NCBI GenBank assembly: GCA_017644185.1
Contig: JAEPMA010000008.1
Coordinates: 1 to 64,000, forward strand
Length of the DNA stretch: 64,000 nucleotides
Source of the DNA: Rhodospirillales bacterium
GTDB lineage: Bacteria > Pseudomonadota > Alphaproteobacteria > Rhodospirillales > Casp-alpha2
Reading direction: 5' to 3'
Both the position numbers and the translations under genes were made by a program. Below, in pieces: positions 1 through 8,996 of the stretch (position 1 is the stretch's first letter; the number at the start of each line of letters is the position of its first letter). The notes under the pieces are model-generated. The model made no database searches and was not told where the DNA came from. It saw only the letters and a program-made list of their open reading frames with translations.

Positions 1-60
1 TGAAACCCCAACGACTACAAGCCGCCGCCCACGCATCTCTTCCGTATTCACAATCTTCAT
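1..60 (-). CDS. Possible 5' end of a protein truncated by the window edge
   Basis: An ATG on the minus strand at 58-60 opens a reading frame that has no stop codon before the window edge and begins MKIVNTEEMRGRR followed by a hydrophobic run (LVVVGV). I do not recognise the family from 20 residues. No clear Shine-Dalgarno precedes the ATG. It is listed only because the frame is open, the start is plausible and nothing else explains the first 60 bases. The stretch 61-342 holds no convincing gene; short frames there lack ribosome sites and resemble no family. Confidence 0.25.
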   Translation of the reverse strand, partial: MKIVNTEEMRGRRLVVVGVS

Positions 61-342
61 CAGCAGTGCACCCGGAGACCCGGACACAAATCCGACCGAA
101 GGAGCCCGACCGGAGGAGCGCGCTTTTAAGGCCGCGCAACCGGCTTGTCAAACCCCATTCAGACGAGGGCGAGGATTATATCCCCAACCGGCCGTTTCGG
201 CAATCCGCAGACTGTGGAAAACAGCGCTCGCGCTTGGCCTTGGCCGATGCGCGGTGGTATATGATGATGGATGGGCTTTGGCAAGCACCCATTTGAAATA
301 AATTCGCTAAAAACCGAAATTTTTCGGCCGGGGGACACGATA

Positions 343-843
343 TTGAAGAAACCATCAGGCGCACGGCGCTTCGCATCCGTTATGGCCGCCGCTACGGCAT
401 TGTTGTTCACCCTCTCGGCCTGCACCGAAACGGCGACGTTACAAGGGGGCGGCATGCCGTCCTCGCAAGCGGGCAGCCAGGGCACCGAGCCGAACGCCAG
501 CGTCTTCCCGGACATCCCGATCCCCGAAGGCGCCAACATGATCGTCGACAAGACGCTCGTCGTCGGCACCGACAAATGGTTCGGGCAGTTGGCATTGACG
601 GCGGGACAAAGCCCCGTCGCAATCTTCGATTTCTATCGAAACCGTCTACCCCAGTTCGGCTGGGACGAGATCACGTCGGTTAGAGCCCCGACCAGCGTGC
701 TGACCTATGACCGCGAAGACCGCATCATGCAGATGCAGATCACCTCGACGACGTTAAGAGGCTCGGAAATTCTCATCACCGTCTCGCCGCGCGGCACCCC
801 CAAGCCCCGATCCGGCACCGCCCCGGTGATCCGCAGCAACTAA
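343..843 (+). CDS. Small outer-membrane-type lipoprotein of unknown function
   Basis: The chosen start is TTG at 343. It follows a purine-rich GGGGGA and gives a classic lipoprotein signal peptide: KKPSGARR, a hydrophobic segment, then the lipobox LSAC with the lipidated cysteine at residue 27. An ATG 24 codons upstream would bury the signal peptide behind a polar extension. The mature part (about 140 residues) has a short Ser/Gly/Gln linker and a compact domain with PDIPIPEGANM near its start and alternating strands after it. The family is not one I can name. A weak promoter-like pair (TTGGCC at 234, TATATG at 258, spacing 18) lies upstream. It converges with clpB, 45 bp away. Confidence 0.7.
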   Translation: MKKPSGARRFASVMAAATALLFTLSACTETATLQGGGMPSSQAGSQGTEPNASVFPDIPIPEGANMIVDKTLVVGTDKWFGQLALTAGQSPVAIFDFYRNRLPQFGWDEITSVRAPTSVLTYDREDRIMQMQITSTTLRGSEILITVSPRGTPKPRSGTAPVIRSN

Positions 844-888
844 GCCACGCACCACCGGGTCCGGTTACCCGAAGTGACCTAGGCGGCG

Positions 889-3486
889 TTAAGCTGCCTG
901 GGCGCGTTCGCCGTTGATCAGCAGCCCGTCTTTCCCGGCAGACACCTTGATCTCGTCGCCGTCGTTGACGCGGCCTTCGAGGATCGCCTGCGCGAGCGGG
1001 TTTTCGAGGGCACGCTGGATCGTCCGCTTCAAGGGCCTTGCCCCATAGACCGGGTCGTAGCCCTGATCGGCAATCCAGGCCCGCGCCGCACCGTCCAGTT
1101 TGAGCGTGATGCCACGGTCCTTGACGCGGTCCCGCAGCCGGTCGAGCTGGATTTCGACAATCCCGTCCATGTGCTCGCGCGCAAGGCGGCGGAACAGGAT
1201 GGTTTCGTCCAGACGGTTTAAAAACTCCGGCCGGAACGACGCCCGCACCACTTCCATCACCAGCGGCCGGATCTCTTCCAGATCCTGGCCCTCTTCCTGC
1301 GAGGCGATGATATCGCTCCCCAGATTGGAGGTCATGATGATCAGCGTGTTGCGGAAGTCGACCGTGCGGCCCTGACCATCGGTCAGGCGCCCGTCGTCCA
1401 AAACCTGTAGAAGCACGTTGAAGACATCCGGATGCGCCTTTTCGACCTCGTCGAACAGGATCACCTGATAGGGACGCCGGCGCACAGCTTCTGTGAGCGA
1501 TCCGCCCTCGTCGTAACCGACATAACCCGGGGGCGCACCGATCAGGCGTGCGACGGCATGCTTCTCCATGAACTCCGACATGTCGATGCGGACCATCGCC
1601 TGCTCGTCATCGAACAGGAACGACGCCAGCGCCTTCGTGAGTTCCGTCTTACCGACACCGGTCGGGCCTAAGAACAGGAACGAGCCGATCGGCCGGTTCG
1701 GATCACCCAGGCCGGCCCGCGCACGGCGGACGGCGTTCGAGACCGCGACCAGCGCTTCGTCCTGGCCGATCACGCGGCCCCTCAGGGCATCTTCCATACG
1801 GAGAAGCTTCTCGCGCTCCCCCTCCAGCATCTTGTCGACAGGAATGCCGGTCCAGCGCGACACCACCTGGGCGACGTGCTCGGCGGTCACCGATTCGTCG
1901 ACGATGTGCGCCTCGCCCGCGGCCTCCGCTTTCTCCAAAGCTTCCTGAAGACGCGGGATTTCGCTATAGGTCAGTTGCCCGGCCTCTTCCAAACGCCCCT
2001 CGCGGATCGCCCGGTCAGCGGACATGCGCGCCGCATCGAGCTCTTCCTTGAGTTTCGTGGTGTCGGCGAGCGATGCCTTTTCGGCTTCCCACTGGCTTGT
2101 CAGGTCCTCCGATTCGGCTTCCAGATCCTCCAGCTCGATCTCGATCTTTTCGAGCCGGTCATGCGATGCCTTGTCGCTTTCTTTCTTCAAAGCTTCGCGT
2201 TCGATCTTGAGCTGAATGATACGGCGGTCGAGTTCGTCGATCTCTTCCGGCTTACTGTCGATCTGCATTTTCAGACGGCTTGCCGATTCGTCGACCAGGT
2301 CGATCGCTTTATCCGGGAGGAAGCGGTCGGTGATATAGCGCGCGCTCAGGGTCGCGGCCGCCACCAGCGAGGCATCGGTGATGCGCACGCCGTGGTGCAG
2401 CTCGTATTTCTCCTTAATACCGCGCAGGATCGAAATCGTATCCTCGACCGTCGGCTCGGAGACGAACACCGGCTGGAAGCGTCTGGCGAGCGCCGCGTCC
2501 TTTTCGACGTATTTTCTGTACTCGTCGAGCGTCGTCGCCCCCACGCAGTGCATCTCGCCCCGCGCTAGCGCCGGTTTAAGAAGGTTCGACGCATCCATCG
2601 AGCCCTCACCCGCGCCGGCGCCGACGAGCGTGTGCATCTCGTCGATGAACATGATGATCTGCCCGGCCGCCGCGGTCACTTCGTTGAGGACCGCTTTCAA
2701 TCTCTCCTCGAACTCGCCCCGGAACTTGGCGCCGGCAACAAGCGCGCCGAGATCGAGCACCATCAAGGTTTTCTGTTTCAGGTTTTCCGGCACGTCGCCG
2801 TCGACGATGCGCTGTGCCAATCCCTCGACGATGGCGGTCTTACCCACGCCGGGCTCGCCGATCAGCACCGGGTTGTTCTTTGTGCGCCGTGACAGGACTT
2901 GAATCGTGCGTCGGATTTCCTCATCACGCCCGATCACCGGGTCAAGCTTGCCTTCCATCGCCGCCTGGGTCAGGTCGCGCGCGTACTTGTTCAAGGCGTC
3001 GTAATTGTCCTCGGCGTTGGCGCTGTGTGCCGGGCGGCCCTTGCGGAACTCGTTGATGGCCTGATTAAGATTCTGGGGCGTGACCCCGGCATCGGCCAAT
3101 AATTTCGCGGCGACCGTATCCTTGGCCATGGCGATGGCGAGCAACACACGCTCGGCCGTCACGACGCTGTCGCCGGCTTTCTCAGCGAGTTGTTCGGCCT
3201 GGTCGAAAAGCCGCGCGGATTCGGGCGCCAGATAAAGCTGGTTGGCCCCACCGCCTTCGACTTTCGGAATCTTGTAGAATTCGCGGTTGACGCTTTCGAT
3301 GGCGCGGCCACGGTCGCCGCCCGCGGCGTCGATCAGGTTGGCGGCCAGGCCTTCCTTGTCCTCGAGAAGCACTTTCAGGACGTGAAGCGGCGTCAGCTGT
3401 TGGTGGTTGTTTCTAAGAGCCAGTGTCTGCGCGGACTGAATGAAGCCCCGCGCACGGTCGGTGAAGTTTTCAAAATCCATGTCCAT
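889..3486 (-). CDS. clpB: ClpB disaggregase
   Basis: ATP-dependent Hsp100 chaperone that threads aggregated proteins through a hexameric ring together with DnaK. The 865 residues match the family length. The order is an N-terminal Clp repeat domain (1-150), nucleotide-binding domain 1 with Walker A GEPGVGKT at 210-217, the long coiled-coil middle domain (about 410-525, rich in Glu/Lys/Leu), and nucleotide-binding domain 2 with GPTGVGKT near 610 and GYVGYDEGG after it. The first codon gives MDMDF; the internal ATG two codons later is equally possible. It stands alone on the minus strand with a candidate sigma-32 promoter about 80 bp upstream, as expected for a heat-shock gene. Confidence 0.98.
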   Translation of the reverse strand: MDMDFENFTDRARGFIQSAQTLALRNNHQQLTPLHVLKVLLEDKEGLAANLIDAAGGDRGRAIESVNREFYKIPKVEGGGANQLYLAPESARLFDQAEQLAEKAGDSVVTAERVLLAIAMAKDTVAAKLLADAGVTPQNLNQAINEFRKGRPAHSANAEDNYDALNKYARDLTQAAMEGKLDPVIGRDEEIRRTIQVLSRRTKNNPVLIGEPGVGKTAIVEGLAQRIVDGDVPENLKQKTLMVLDLGALVAGAKFRGEFEERLKAVLNEVTAAAGQIIMFIDEMHTLVGAGAGEGSMDASNLLKPALARGEMHCVGATTLDEYRKYVEKDAALARRFQPVFVSEPTVEDTISILRGIKEKYELHHGVRITDASLVAAATLSARYITDRFLPDKAIDLVDESASRLKMQIDSKPEEIDELDRRIIQLKIEREALKKESDKASHDRLEKIEIELEDLEAESEDLTSQWEAEKASLADTTKLKEELDAARMSADRAIREGRLEEAGQLTYSEIPRLQEALEKAEAAGEAHIVDESVTAEHVAQVVSRWTGIPVDKMLEGEREKLLRMEDALRGRVIGQDEALVAVSNAVRRARAGLGDPNRPIGSFLFLGPTGVGKTELTKALASFLFDDEQAMVRIDMSEFMEKHAVARLIGAPPGYVGYDEGGSLTEAVRRRPYQVILFDEVEKAHPDVFNVLLQVLDDGRLTDGQGRTVDFRNTLIIMTSNLGSDIIASQEEGQDLEEIRPLVMEVVRASFRPEFLNRLDETILFRRLAREHMDGIVEIQLDRLRDRVKDRGITLKLDGAARAWIADQGYDPVYGARPLKRTIQRALENPLAQAILEGRVNDGDEIKVSAGKDGLLINGERAQAA

Positions 3487-3563
3487 TTCCTTTCAATGCG
3501 CCGGGTGTCAACGCCCCCAATTGGGCAGCGATAACCCCTCGCGGTGTATGGATATCTTACTCC

Positions 3564-3593
3564 AAATATGGCCTGCCGGGCGAGCGCTGCAAG
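3564..3593 (-). promoter_or_regulatory. Candidate sigma-32 (RpoH) promoter of clpB
   Basis: Read on the minus strand, CTTG (3593-3590) is followed after 18 bases by CCATATTT (3571-3564). This resembles the alphaproteobacterial heat-shock pattern of a CTTG box and a C-rich/TAT box with 17-18 bp spacing. It lies 78 bp before the clpB start. The assignment rests on the motif and on knowledge that clpB is normally heat-shock controlled. Confidence 0.45.
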
Positions 3594-3600
3594 TGCACGC

Positions 3601-3618
3601 GCGCGAATAAATTCGCGC
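3601..3618. promoter_or_regulatory. Perfect palindrome between clpB and the divergent gene
   Basis: GCGCGAAT-AA-ATTCGCGC is an exact inverted repeat with 8-bp arms and a 2-bp spacer. It is placed just upstream of the putative clpB -35 box in the 265-bp divergent intergenic region, so it could be an operator. No T-run follows on either strand, which argues against a terminator. Confidence 0.35.
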
Positions 3619-3690
3619 CCGCGTTGCACCCTTCGCGATGCTGCGGAACCGCTTGAAAACCCCGCAACAATTCGAAATATGCAGATTACA

Positions 3691-3718
3691 TTTACAGCTT
3701 AAAACCAGACCGTAATAT
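3691..3718 (+). promoter_or_regulatory. Sigma-70-like promoter of the 562-residue unknown gene
   Basis: TTTACA (3691-3696) and TAATAT (3713-3718) are separated by 16 bp and lie about 33 bp before the ATG at 3752, with AGGAGG at 3733-3738 in the predicted leader. The two boxes match the housekeeping consensus at 5/6 and 4/6 positions. Confidence 0.5.
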
Positions 3719-3751
3719 GGGTGCTATGACAGAGGAGGCGCTGGGCCAACA

Positions 3752-5440
3752 ATGGCGCAGGGCGAGTTCGACATCCAGGTTTTGAAAGAAGGCCGCTGGC
3801 TGACGGAGGCGATCCGCGCCAGCGAGATGGATGCCCGCGCGCTGGCCAAAACCTACTTGAAAAACCCCCAATGCGCGGGCGCGCGCGTCGTCGCCAACCA
3901 AGTCAAAGGCGACGGGACGGTTTCGGAGAGCGTCATCTTTCAGGAAACCCAAACGGTCAGCGGGGGGAAGCCTGTCCGCATCCAACCGCTCGACGCGGCA
4001 CCGATTTGGTGTAAATCGCCAAAGGACTTGTTCGGCCTCGAATGCCGAATGGTGCTGAACCGACTTTTTCGGGAGTATCTCGAAGAAGCCAAACTGACGC
4101 CAACCGAAGTCCTGCACAGTTACAAGCAGTTGCAACGCCTGTTCGACCGCGACACGCTCCGCTTCTCGGCGGTCAGCCACATCGCCACCCTGCAGGTCAA
4201 GGGCCGAGAGATATCGGCCAAGGACCGACAGGCGCAACTCAACAAGATCGTCGACCAGGTCACCCAACAAGCCCGCGAAGCGCAGTCGATCAAACTGCCC
4301 AAACTTAAGGGCAAGTTCTCGGACACGCTCGCCGCGATGCCGAAGGTCGATAGCCACCCGGTCGAATACCTGGCAATGGTGGTGCTGGCCCGGGACCTCA
4401 CCAACATCCCGAGCTGGACCGGCAAGATCGACCGCCTTTGCGACATGGCCCTTCACGAGCACGATCGCACCGCTTTGCTTCTGCTCGACACCGTGATCGC
4501 GGATCTTTTGGGGGCCAATGTCATTCAGGAACTGCTGGGATGGCAGCGCTCGCTCGGCAGCGCCATCATCAGCATGCTCGACCTCGCCGACGGCGTCTTC
4601 GACACCACCGAGAGCGATGCCAGGGGAACGGCGGACAGGCTTATAACGCTCTTCCAGGAAAACGCGCTTCCGGCAAGTCAGCGTGTGCTGGTCGACCGGG
4701 CGCTCCGGCAGCTCAAATCTTCCGCTCCCTTATACAAAGCCGACCCCTCCAAGGAGATGGAGGAATATCAGCGCGTGCTGGCCAGGCTGCTCGTGCCGGG
4801 TGGGATTCTATCGGGCGCACAAGCCGCGGAAGCACTGACGTTACGTGGTTCGCAATTCGTTGAAGCCGGCGGCAAATCGGGCCGGCGCGCGGCAATCAGT
4901 GCAACGTTCGAGGCGCTTCCCGATCCGGCCCGCGGTGCGATGTACCTGGCCGAGCTCTCGAAAACAGAACTCAACGAAGATCATATGGACGATATCGTCA
5001 CCCAACTCGACGTCGTATTCAGCGCACGGGTCATCAACCAGCTGTGTCAGCAGTCGATGTCGCACAAGGACAGGATGGTGACCGCCACCGGTGCCTATCA
5101 GGCAACCGCATCGTCGGCGCTGCCCGACGATATCAAAACGCAGGTGACGGAACATATCGACAGCGTGCTCGAACGCTACCTGATAGATGAGAACATCATC
5201 GACCGGCTCGACAGCCCAGGCACTCATATCCGCGACCGCGCCGTCAGGCTTGTTAAATTCTGCGGTGCCGGGGTCCTTCCCGAAGGAAAGGCACTCAAGC
5301 TCGCCCGCAAGCGCATCGTCAAATTGCTGAAGCAGCCTAATTTCGATGAACATTTCATCGAAGGGATCGGCGATCCGGCAAAGGCCGAGAAAGCGCTTCG
5401 CGATTTCCACAAGCTGCTTGTGCAGGGCGGACTCGCCTGA
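3752..5440 (+). CDS. Conserved-looking cytosolic protein of unknown function, 562 residues
   Basis: The ATG at 3752 follows AGGAGG by 13 bases. The product begins with a small domain (about 1-75, FDIQVLKEGRW) that reads like a compact alpha/beta module. The rest is almost wholly helical, rich in Leu, Ala, Arg and Lys, without signal peptide or membrane segments. No catalytic motif is evident and I do not recognise the family. A scaffold or regulatory role would be a guess. It is divergent from clpB and followed 43-64 bp later by a MOSC protein on the same strand. The 3' end has an unusual 12-bp tandem repeat giving three in-frame TGA codons. Confidence 0.85.
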   Translation: MAQGEFDIQVLKEGRWLTEAIRASEMDARALAKTYLKNPQCAGARVVANQVKGDGTVSESVIFQETQTVSGGKPVRIQPLDAAPIWCKSPKDLFGLECRMVLNRLFREYLEEAKLTPTEVLHSYKQLQRLFDRDTLRFSAVSHIATLQVKGREISAKDRQAQLNKIVDQVTQQAREAQSIKLPKLKGKFSDTLAAMPKVDSHPVEYLAMVVLARDLTNIPSWTGKIDRLCDMALHEHDRTALLLLDTVIADLLGANVIQELLGWQRSLGSAIISMLDLADGVFDTTESDARGTADRLITLFQENALPASQRVLVDRALRQLKSSAPLYKADPSKEMEEYQRVLARLLVPGGILSGAQAAEALTLRGSQFVEAGGKSGRRAAISATFEALPDPARGAMYLAELSKTELNEDHMDDIVTQLDVVFSARVINQLCQQSMSHKDRMVTATGAYQATASSALPDDIKTQVTEHIDSVLERYLIDENIIDRLDSPGTHIRDRAVRLVKFCGAGVLPEGKALKLARKRIVKLLKQPNFDEHFIEGIGDPAKAEKALRDFHKLLVQGGLA

Positions 5441-5464
5441 ATATCCGCCTGAATATCCGCCTGA
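5434..5464 (+). repeat. 12-bp tandem repeat spanning the stop codon
   Basis: CGCCTGAATATC occurs at 5434-5445 and 5446-5457, followed by a partial copy CGCCTGA at 5458-5464. Because the unit is a multiple of three, TGA recurs in the same frame at 5438, 5450 and 5462, so the upstream gene ends in three in-frame stops. Confidence 0.9.
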
Positions 5465-5504
5465 GGATTTGACAGGCAAATAGGTGCTCGCCAATCTGGC
5501 GGGC

Positions 5505-6266
5505 ATGACAATTACCCTACGCGATATCTGCCGTTATCCGGTCAAGGGTCTGAGCCCCGAGTATATGGAGACCGTTCTGCTGAGCGAAAGCGGCGCCTTG
5601 CCCTATGATCGGCAGTATGCACTGGCGCTCGGCTCGACGCCGGTCTCGGGTGCGATCTCGGACTGGATGCCCAAGTCCAGCTTTCTCTGCCTGATGCGGA
5701 ATGAAAAACTGGCGCAACTGGAAACGGCGTTCGACGATGCGACACAGACGCTAACCATCAAACGCGCCGGCAATCAGGTCGCCCGCGGCCAGCTCACCCA
5801 GAAAATCGGGCGCACGATGATCGAGGATTTTTTCGCCGCCTTCATGAAGGACGAGGCGCGCGGCCGACCCAAACTGGTCGAAGCCGCGTCGGGCCATGTC
5901 CTTTCGGATCACGATAGCCCGGTCATCTCGCTCATCAATTTGAACTCGGTGAAGGACCTGGAGCGTGTCGTCGGCAAAGAAGTCGACCCCAGACGATTCC
6001 GAGGCAACTTCATGATCGGCGGATTGGATGCATGGGCCGAGTTCGATCTTTGCGGCAAGCAGCTCGCCATCGGCGACGCCGTGCTCGAGGTCGTCATGCC
6101 GATCGACCGTTGCGCCGCGACCAACGTCAATCCGTCGACGGCGGAGCGCGACCTCAATCTTCCAAAGGACATGATGCGCGGTTACGGCCACATCGATTGC
6201 GGCGTGTTCGCGCGCGTCGCCAAAAGTGGCGACGTCAACGTCGGCGACGAACTTAAGGTTATCTGA
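5505..6266 (+). CDS. MOSC domain protein
   Basis: Molybdenum-cofactor sulfurase C-terminal (MOSC) family protein, probably handling a molybdopterin- or sulfur-linked substrate in the cytosol. The N-terminal MOSC beta-barrel starts ITLRDICRYPVKGLSPE. The C-terminal MOSC domain carries the conserved cysteine in DRCAAT, then NLPKDM and a final HIDCGVFARV...VGDEL. I chose the ATG at 5505, preceded by GGCGGG; a GTG at 5484 would add seven residues. The physiological substrate cannot be deduced. The stop lies only 6 bp from the stop of the converging DUF4167 gene. Confidence 0.88.
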   Translation: MTITLRDICRYPVKGLSPEYMETVLLSESGALPYDRQYALALGSTPVSGAISDWMPKSSFLCLMRNEKLAQLETAFDDATQTLTIKRAGNQVARGQLTQKIGRTMIEDFFAAFMKDEARGRPKLVEAASGHVLSDHDSPVISLINLNSVKDLERVVGKEVDPRRFRGNFMIGGLDAWAEFDLCGKQLAIGDAVLEVVMPIDRCAATNVNPSTAERDLNLPKDMMRGYGHIDCGVFARVAKSGDVNVGDELKVI

Positions 6267-6272
6267 ACGAGA

Positions 6273-6890
6273 TCAGTCGGCGGCCGACTGATCGGTGCTT
6301 TCCGCGGGCGCCTGTTCCGTTTTGCGTGAACGGCGCTGGCGCGGCTTGCGCGGTGCCTCTTCGGCTTTCTCCGCAGCTTGCTCGGCGTCCTTGGCCTCCG
6401 CGTCACTATCGGCGCCGCTGTCGTCCGTCGAAGGCTGCTCGCCCCCCTTCCGGCCACGCGACACCGTGCGCTGCAGACCGTTATCCGCTTCGCCCTTGCT
6501 GTCGTTCTTTTTGTCGTTCTTGTTTTCGTTTTTATTGTCGTTGCGGGCTTCGGACTCGTCGTTCTGGTCGTCGAAATCCTGGTCGTCGTCACGGTTATTG
6601 TTCTGATGGCGACCCTGGTTGTTATCCCGGTTCCGTCCGTCGTTGTCGGAGTTCAAAATCCGGTAGTAATGCTCCGCATGTTGCAGATATCCCTCCGCTA
6701 GAATGCGGTCTCCGGCGGAGTAGGCATCACGGGCGAGAGACTGGTACTTCTCCAGAACCTGCTGCGCCGTGCCCCGGACTTTCGCCTCGGGGCCGTTGCT
6801 CTCGAAAGAGCCACCTTTTTGATTGGGATACCGGTTGCGAGGATTACCGCGCGACCGTTGACGTCTGTTATTATTTTGTCCGTGTTTCAT
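6273..6890 (-). CDS. DUF4167 protein with low-complexity tail
   Basis: The N-terminal 85 residues form the DUF4167 domain typical of alphaproteobacteria. A basic Arg/Asn-rich start (NNNRRQRSRGNPRNR) precedes the helix pair VRGTAQQVLEKYQSLARDAY and GDRILAEGYLQHAEHYYRIL. The remaining 120 residues are disordered: first Asn/Asp/Arg-rich, then Asn/Lys/Glu-rich, then Ala/Glu, ending in a basic patch. The basic start suggests RNA or nucleic-acid contact, but the function is not established. It is the last gene of the long minus-strand run, 163 bp beyond prmC. That gap contains only a short GC hairpin and no gene. Confidence 0.88.
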   Translation of the reverse strand: MKHGQNNNRRQRSRGNPRNRYPNQKGGSFESNGPEAKVRGTAQQVLEKYQSLARDAYSAGDRILAEGYLQHAEHYYRILNSDNDGRNRDNNQGRHQNNNRDDDQDFDDQNDESEARNDNKNENKNDKKNDSKGEADNGLQRTVSRGRKGGEQPSTDDSGADSDAEAKDAEQAAEKAEEAPRKPRQRRSRKTEQAPAESTDQSAAD

Positions 6891-7053
6891 TGTCTCAGAA
6901 GCTTATCTGTACAAGGCAGTGTCCACGCCGCACCAAGCCTAGGCCCGGTTGAGAATGCTCACCCGAAAAAAGGAAACCTAGCGTGATACTGTGGGCTTTT
7001 GGACGCCGTTCGGCGTTCCCCCCTCAACCTCGAAAGGCTGAACCGTGAGGACG

Positions 7054-7929
7054 TTAGACCCTAGACCCCACAATTCCAACACCTTTTTTGTAAAAAGAAA
7101 CGGCGCGTTCGATGCCCGCCAGGTCCTTACGTCGCGGTCCGGGGATCAGTCCGCACACGGATGCAATTTTCAAAACCTCATCCGCCTGCCCAATTCCGAC
7201 TTCGAAAACCACCATCCCATCATCGCTCAATGCCGGTATCACCGCCGGGATGAGGCTACGATAGGCATCCAATCCATCGGCGCCGCCATCCAAAGCACCC
7301 ATCGGTTCGTGGGCGCGAACGTCGACATCCAGCATCTCGATATCCGCGCTTGGAATATACGGGGGGTTTGAAACGATCAGATCGAAGGTCCCGTCGATCC
7401 CATCCTCCCAAGTCCCTTCGACAATGCGGGCACGTTTTTCAAATCCAAGCGCACGTGCGTTGGCCGAAGCGATTCGGCACGCGTCTTTCGACATGTCCAA
7501 CCCGACCCCGTCTGCATCTTCGAACACGCTTAAAAGCGCCATCAGGATGCAGCCGCTGCCGGTGCCCAGGTCGAGGATGGTCTTAGGTGGTGAACGGTCC
7601 TTGAACGCTGACTCCACGAGTTCGACCAAGGTTTCGGTGTCGGGCCTCGGGATCAACGTCGCCGGTGTGACGTGGAAGTCCATGCTCCAGAATTCACGCC
7701 GGCCGGTAAGGTGCGCGAGCGGCGTCCCTTCGCAGCGCGCACTCAGGAGCGCGTAGTACGTTTTCAGATTTGCCGACGCGATGTCATCGTCGGCGCGCGC
7801 AAATACCTGCGCCGGCGTAATACCCAGAACATGCCCCAGCAGCAACCGCGCCTCGTTTCTGGGATTATCGATACCGGCAGCCGTCAGCGCCGCTTCGCCT
7901 TCCGTCAGCGCCGCCGAGATTTCGGTCAT
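7054..7929 (-). CDS. prmC: Release factor glutamine methyltransferase PrmC (HemK)
   Basis: Transfers a methyl group from S-adenosylmethionine to the glutamine of the GGQ motif in class I release factors. The helical N-terminal domain (1-80) recognises the factor, and the C-terminal Rossmann domain carries DLGTGSG at 120-126 and the catalytic NPPY at 188-191. The 291 residues match family size. Its start overlaps the end of prfA by 4 bp, so enzyme and substrate are translationally coupled. Confidence 0.97.
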   Translation of the reverse strand: MTEISAALTEGEAALTAAGIDNPRNEARLLLGHVLGITPAQVFARADDDIASANLKTYYALLSARCEGTPLAHLTGRREFWSMDFHVTPATLIPRPDTETLVELVESAFKDRSPPKTILDLGTGSGCILMALLSVFEDADGVGLDMSKDACRIASANARALGFEKRARIVEGTWEDGIDGTFDLIVSNPPYIPSADIEMLDVDVRAHEPMGALDGGADGLDAYRSLIPAVIPALSDDGMVVFEVGIGQADEVLKIASVCGLIPGPRRKDLAGIERAVSFYKKGVGIVGSRV

Positions 7930-8996
7930 TCCATGCTCGCAAGCCGGCGGGCGTTGTCTTCCGCCAACAGCGCCTCGACGACATCACCCATGTCGCCATC
8001 GATGAAGCTGTCGAGATTGTGGAGCGTCAATCCAATCCGATGATCGGTGACGCGGCGCTCGGGATAGTTATAGGTGCGGATGCGTTCGGACCTGTCGCCC
8101 GACCCAACCTGATCCTTGCGCTGTTGCGCGCGCTCCGTCGCCTGGCGTTCACGTTCGGCATCGAATATGCGCGCGCGAAGCACCTTCATCGCAGCCGCCT
8201 TGTTCTTATGCTGGGATTTCTCAGACTGCTGCGAGACCACGATACCCGTCGGGATATGCGTGATCCGCACGGCGCTGTCGGTCGTGTTGACGTGCTGCCC
8301 GCCCGCCCCCTGGGCACGGAAGGTGTCGATCCTGAGATCTTTTTCCTCGATATCCACATCCACCTCTTCCGCCTCCGGCATCACGGCGACAGTCGCGGCG
8401 GAGGTGTGAATGCGCCCGCCGGATTCGGTCACCGGGACGCGCTGGACGCGATGGACGCCGCTCTCGAACTTGAGATAGCGAAACACATCCTTCCCCGAAA
8501 TTTCCGCGATCGCTTCCTTAGCCCCACCGATCCCCGTGTCCTGGAAATGGATGACGTTGAACTTCCAACCCATGCGATCGGCGTAGCGGTTGTACATCCG
8601 AAACAAGTCCGCCGCGAACAACGCCGCTTCGTCACCGCCGGTCCCCGCGCGCACTTCAAGGATCGCGTTGCGGCTATCGGCCTCGTCCTTTGGCACCATC
8701 ATCAATTTGACGGCGTCCTCGAGTTCCGGAAGACGTTCCTTCAACTCGTTGCATTCTTCTTCCGCCAACGCGCGCATGTCCTGATCGCTCCCCGGGTCGT
8801 CGGCGATCTGTGCCGCGTCGATGAATTGCTGACGCGCTTCCTGGAACGCCTTGATCGCCGCAACGATCGGCGAGAGGTCGGCATACTCTTTCGAAAGCTC
8901 AGCGTATTCATCGCCCGAGACGCCGCTCGCCGACATCAGGTGCGTCAACTCGTCGAAGCGGGATGTCACGCGCTCGAGATGTTCTTCCATACTCAC
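7926..8996 (-). CDS. prfA: Peptide chain release factor 1
   Basis: Terminates translation at UAA and UAG. The anticodon-like P-x-T motif is PVT at 188-190 and the peptidyl-tRNA hydrolysis motif GGQ is at 232-234, the glutamine that PrmC methylates. The PVT rather than an SPF-type motif identifies RF1 and not RF2. The length of 356 residues is standard. It lies between hemA and prmC, overlapping each by 4 bp. Confidence 0.98.
   Translation of the reverse strand: MSMEEHLERVTSRFDELTHLMSASGVSGDEYAELSKEYADLSPIVAAIKAFQEARQQFIDAAQIADDPGSDQDMRALAEEECNELKERLPELEDAVKLMMVPKDEADSRNAILEVRAGTGGDEAALFAADLFRMYNRYADRMGWKFNVIHFQDTGIGGAKEAIAEISGKDVFRYLKFESGVHRVQRVPVTESGGRIHTSAATVAVMPEAEEVDVDIEEKDLRIDTFRAQGAGGQHVNTTDSAVRITHIPTGIVVSQQSEKSQHKNKAAAMKVLRARIFDAERERQATERAQQRKDQVGSGDRSERIRTYNYPERRVTDHRIGLTLHNLDSFIDGDMGDVVEALLAEDNARRLASME

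Noticed and set aside
3652-3680. CTTGAAA on the plus strand as a heat-shock promoter for the unknown gene
   Set aside because: No good C-rich box follows at the correct spacing, and the TTTACA/TAATAT pair nearer the ATG is better.
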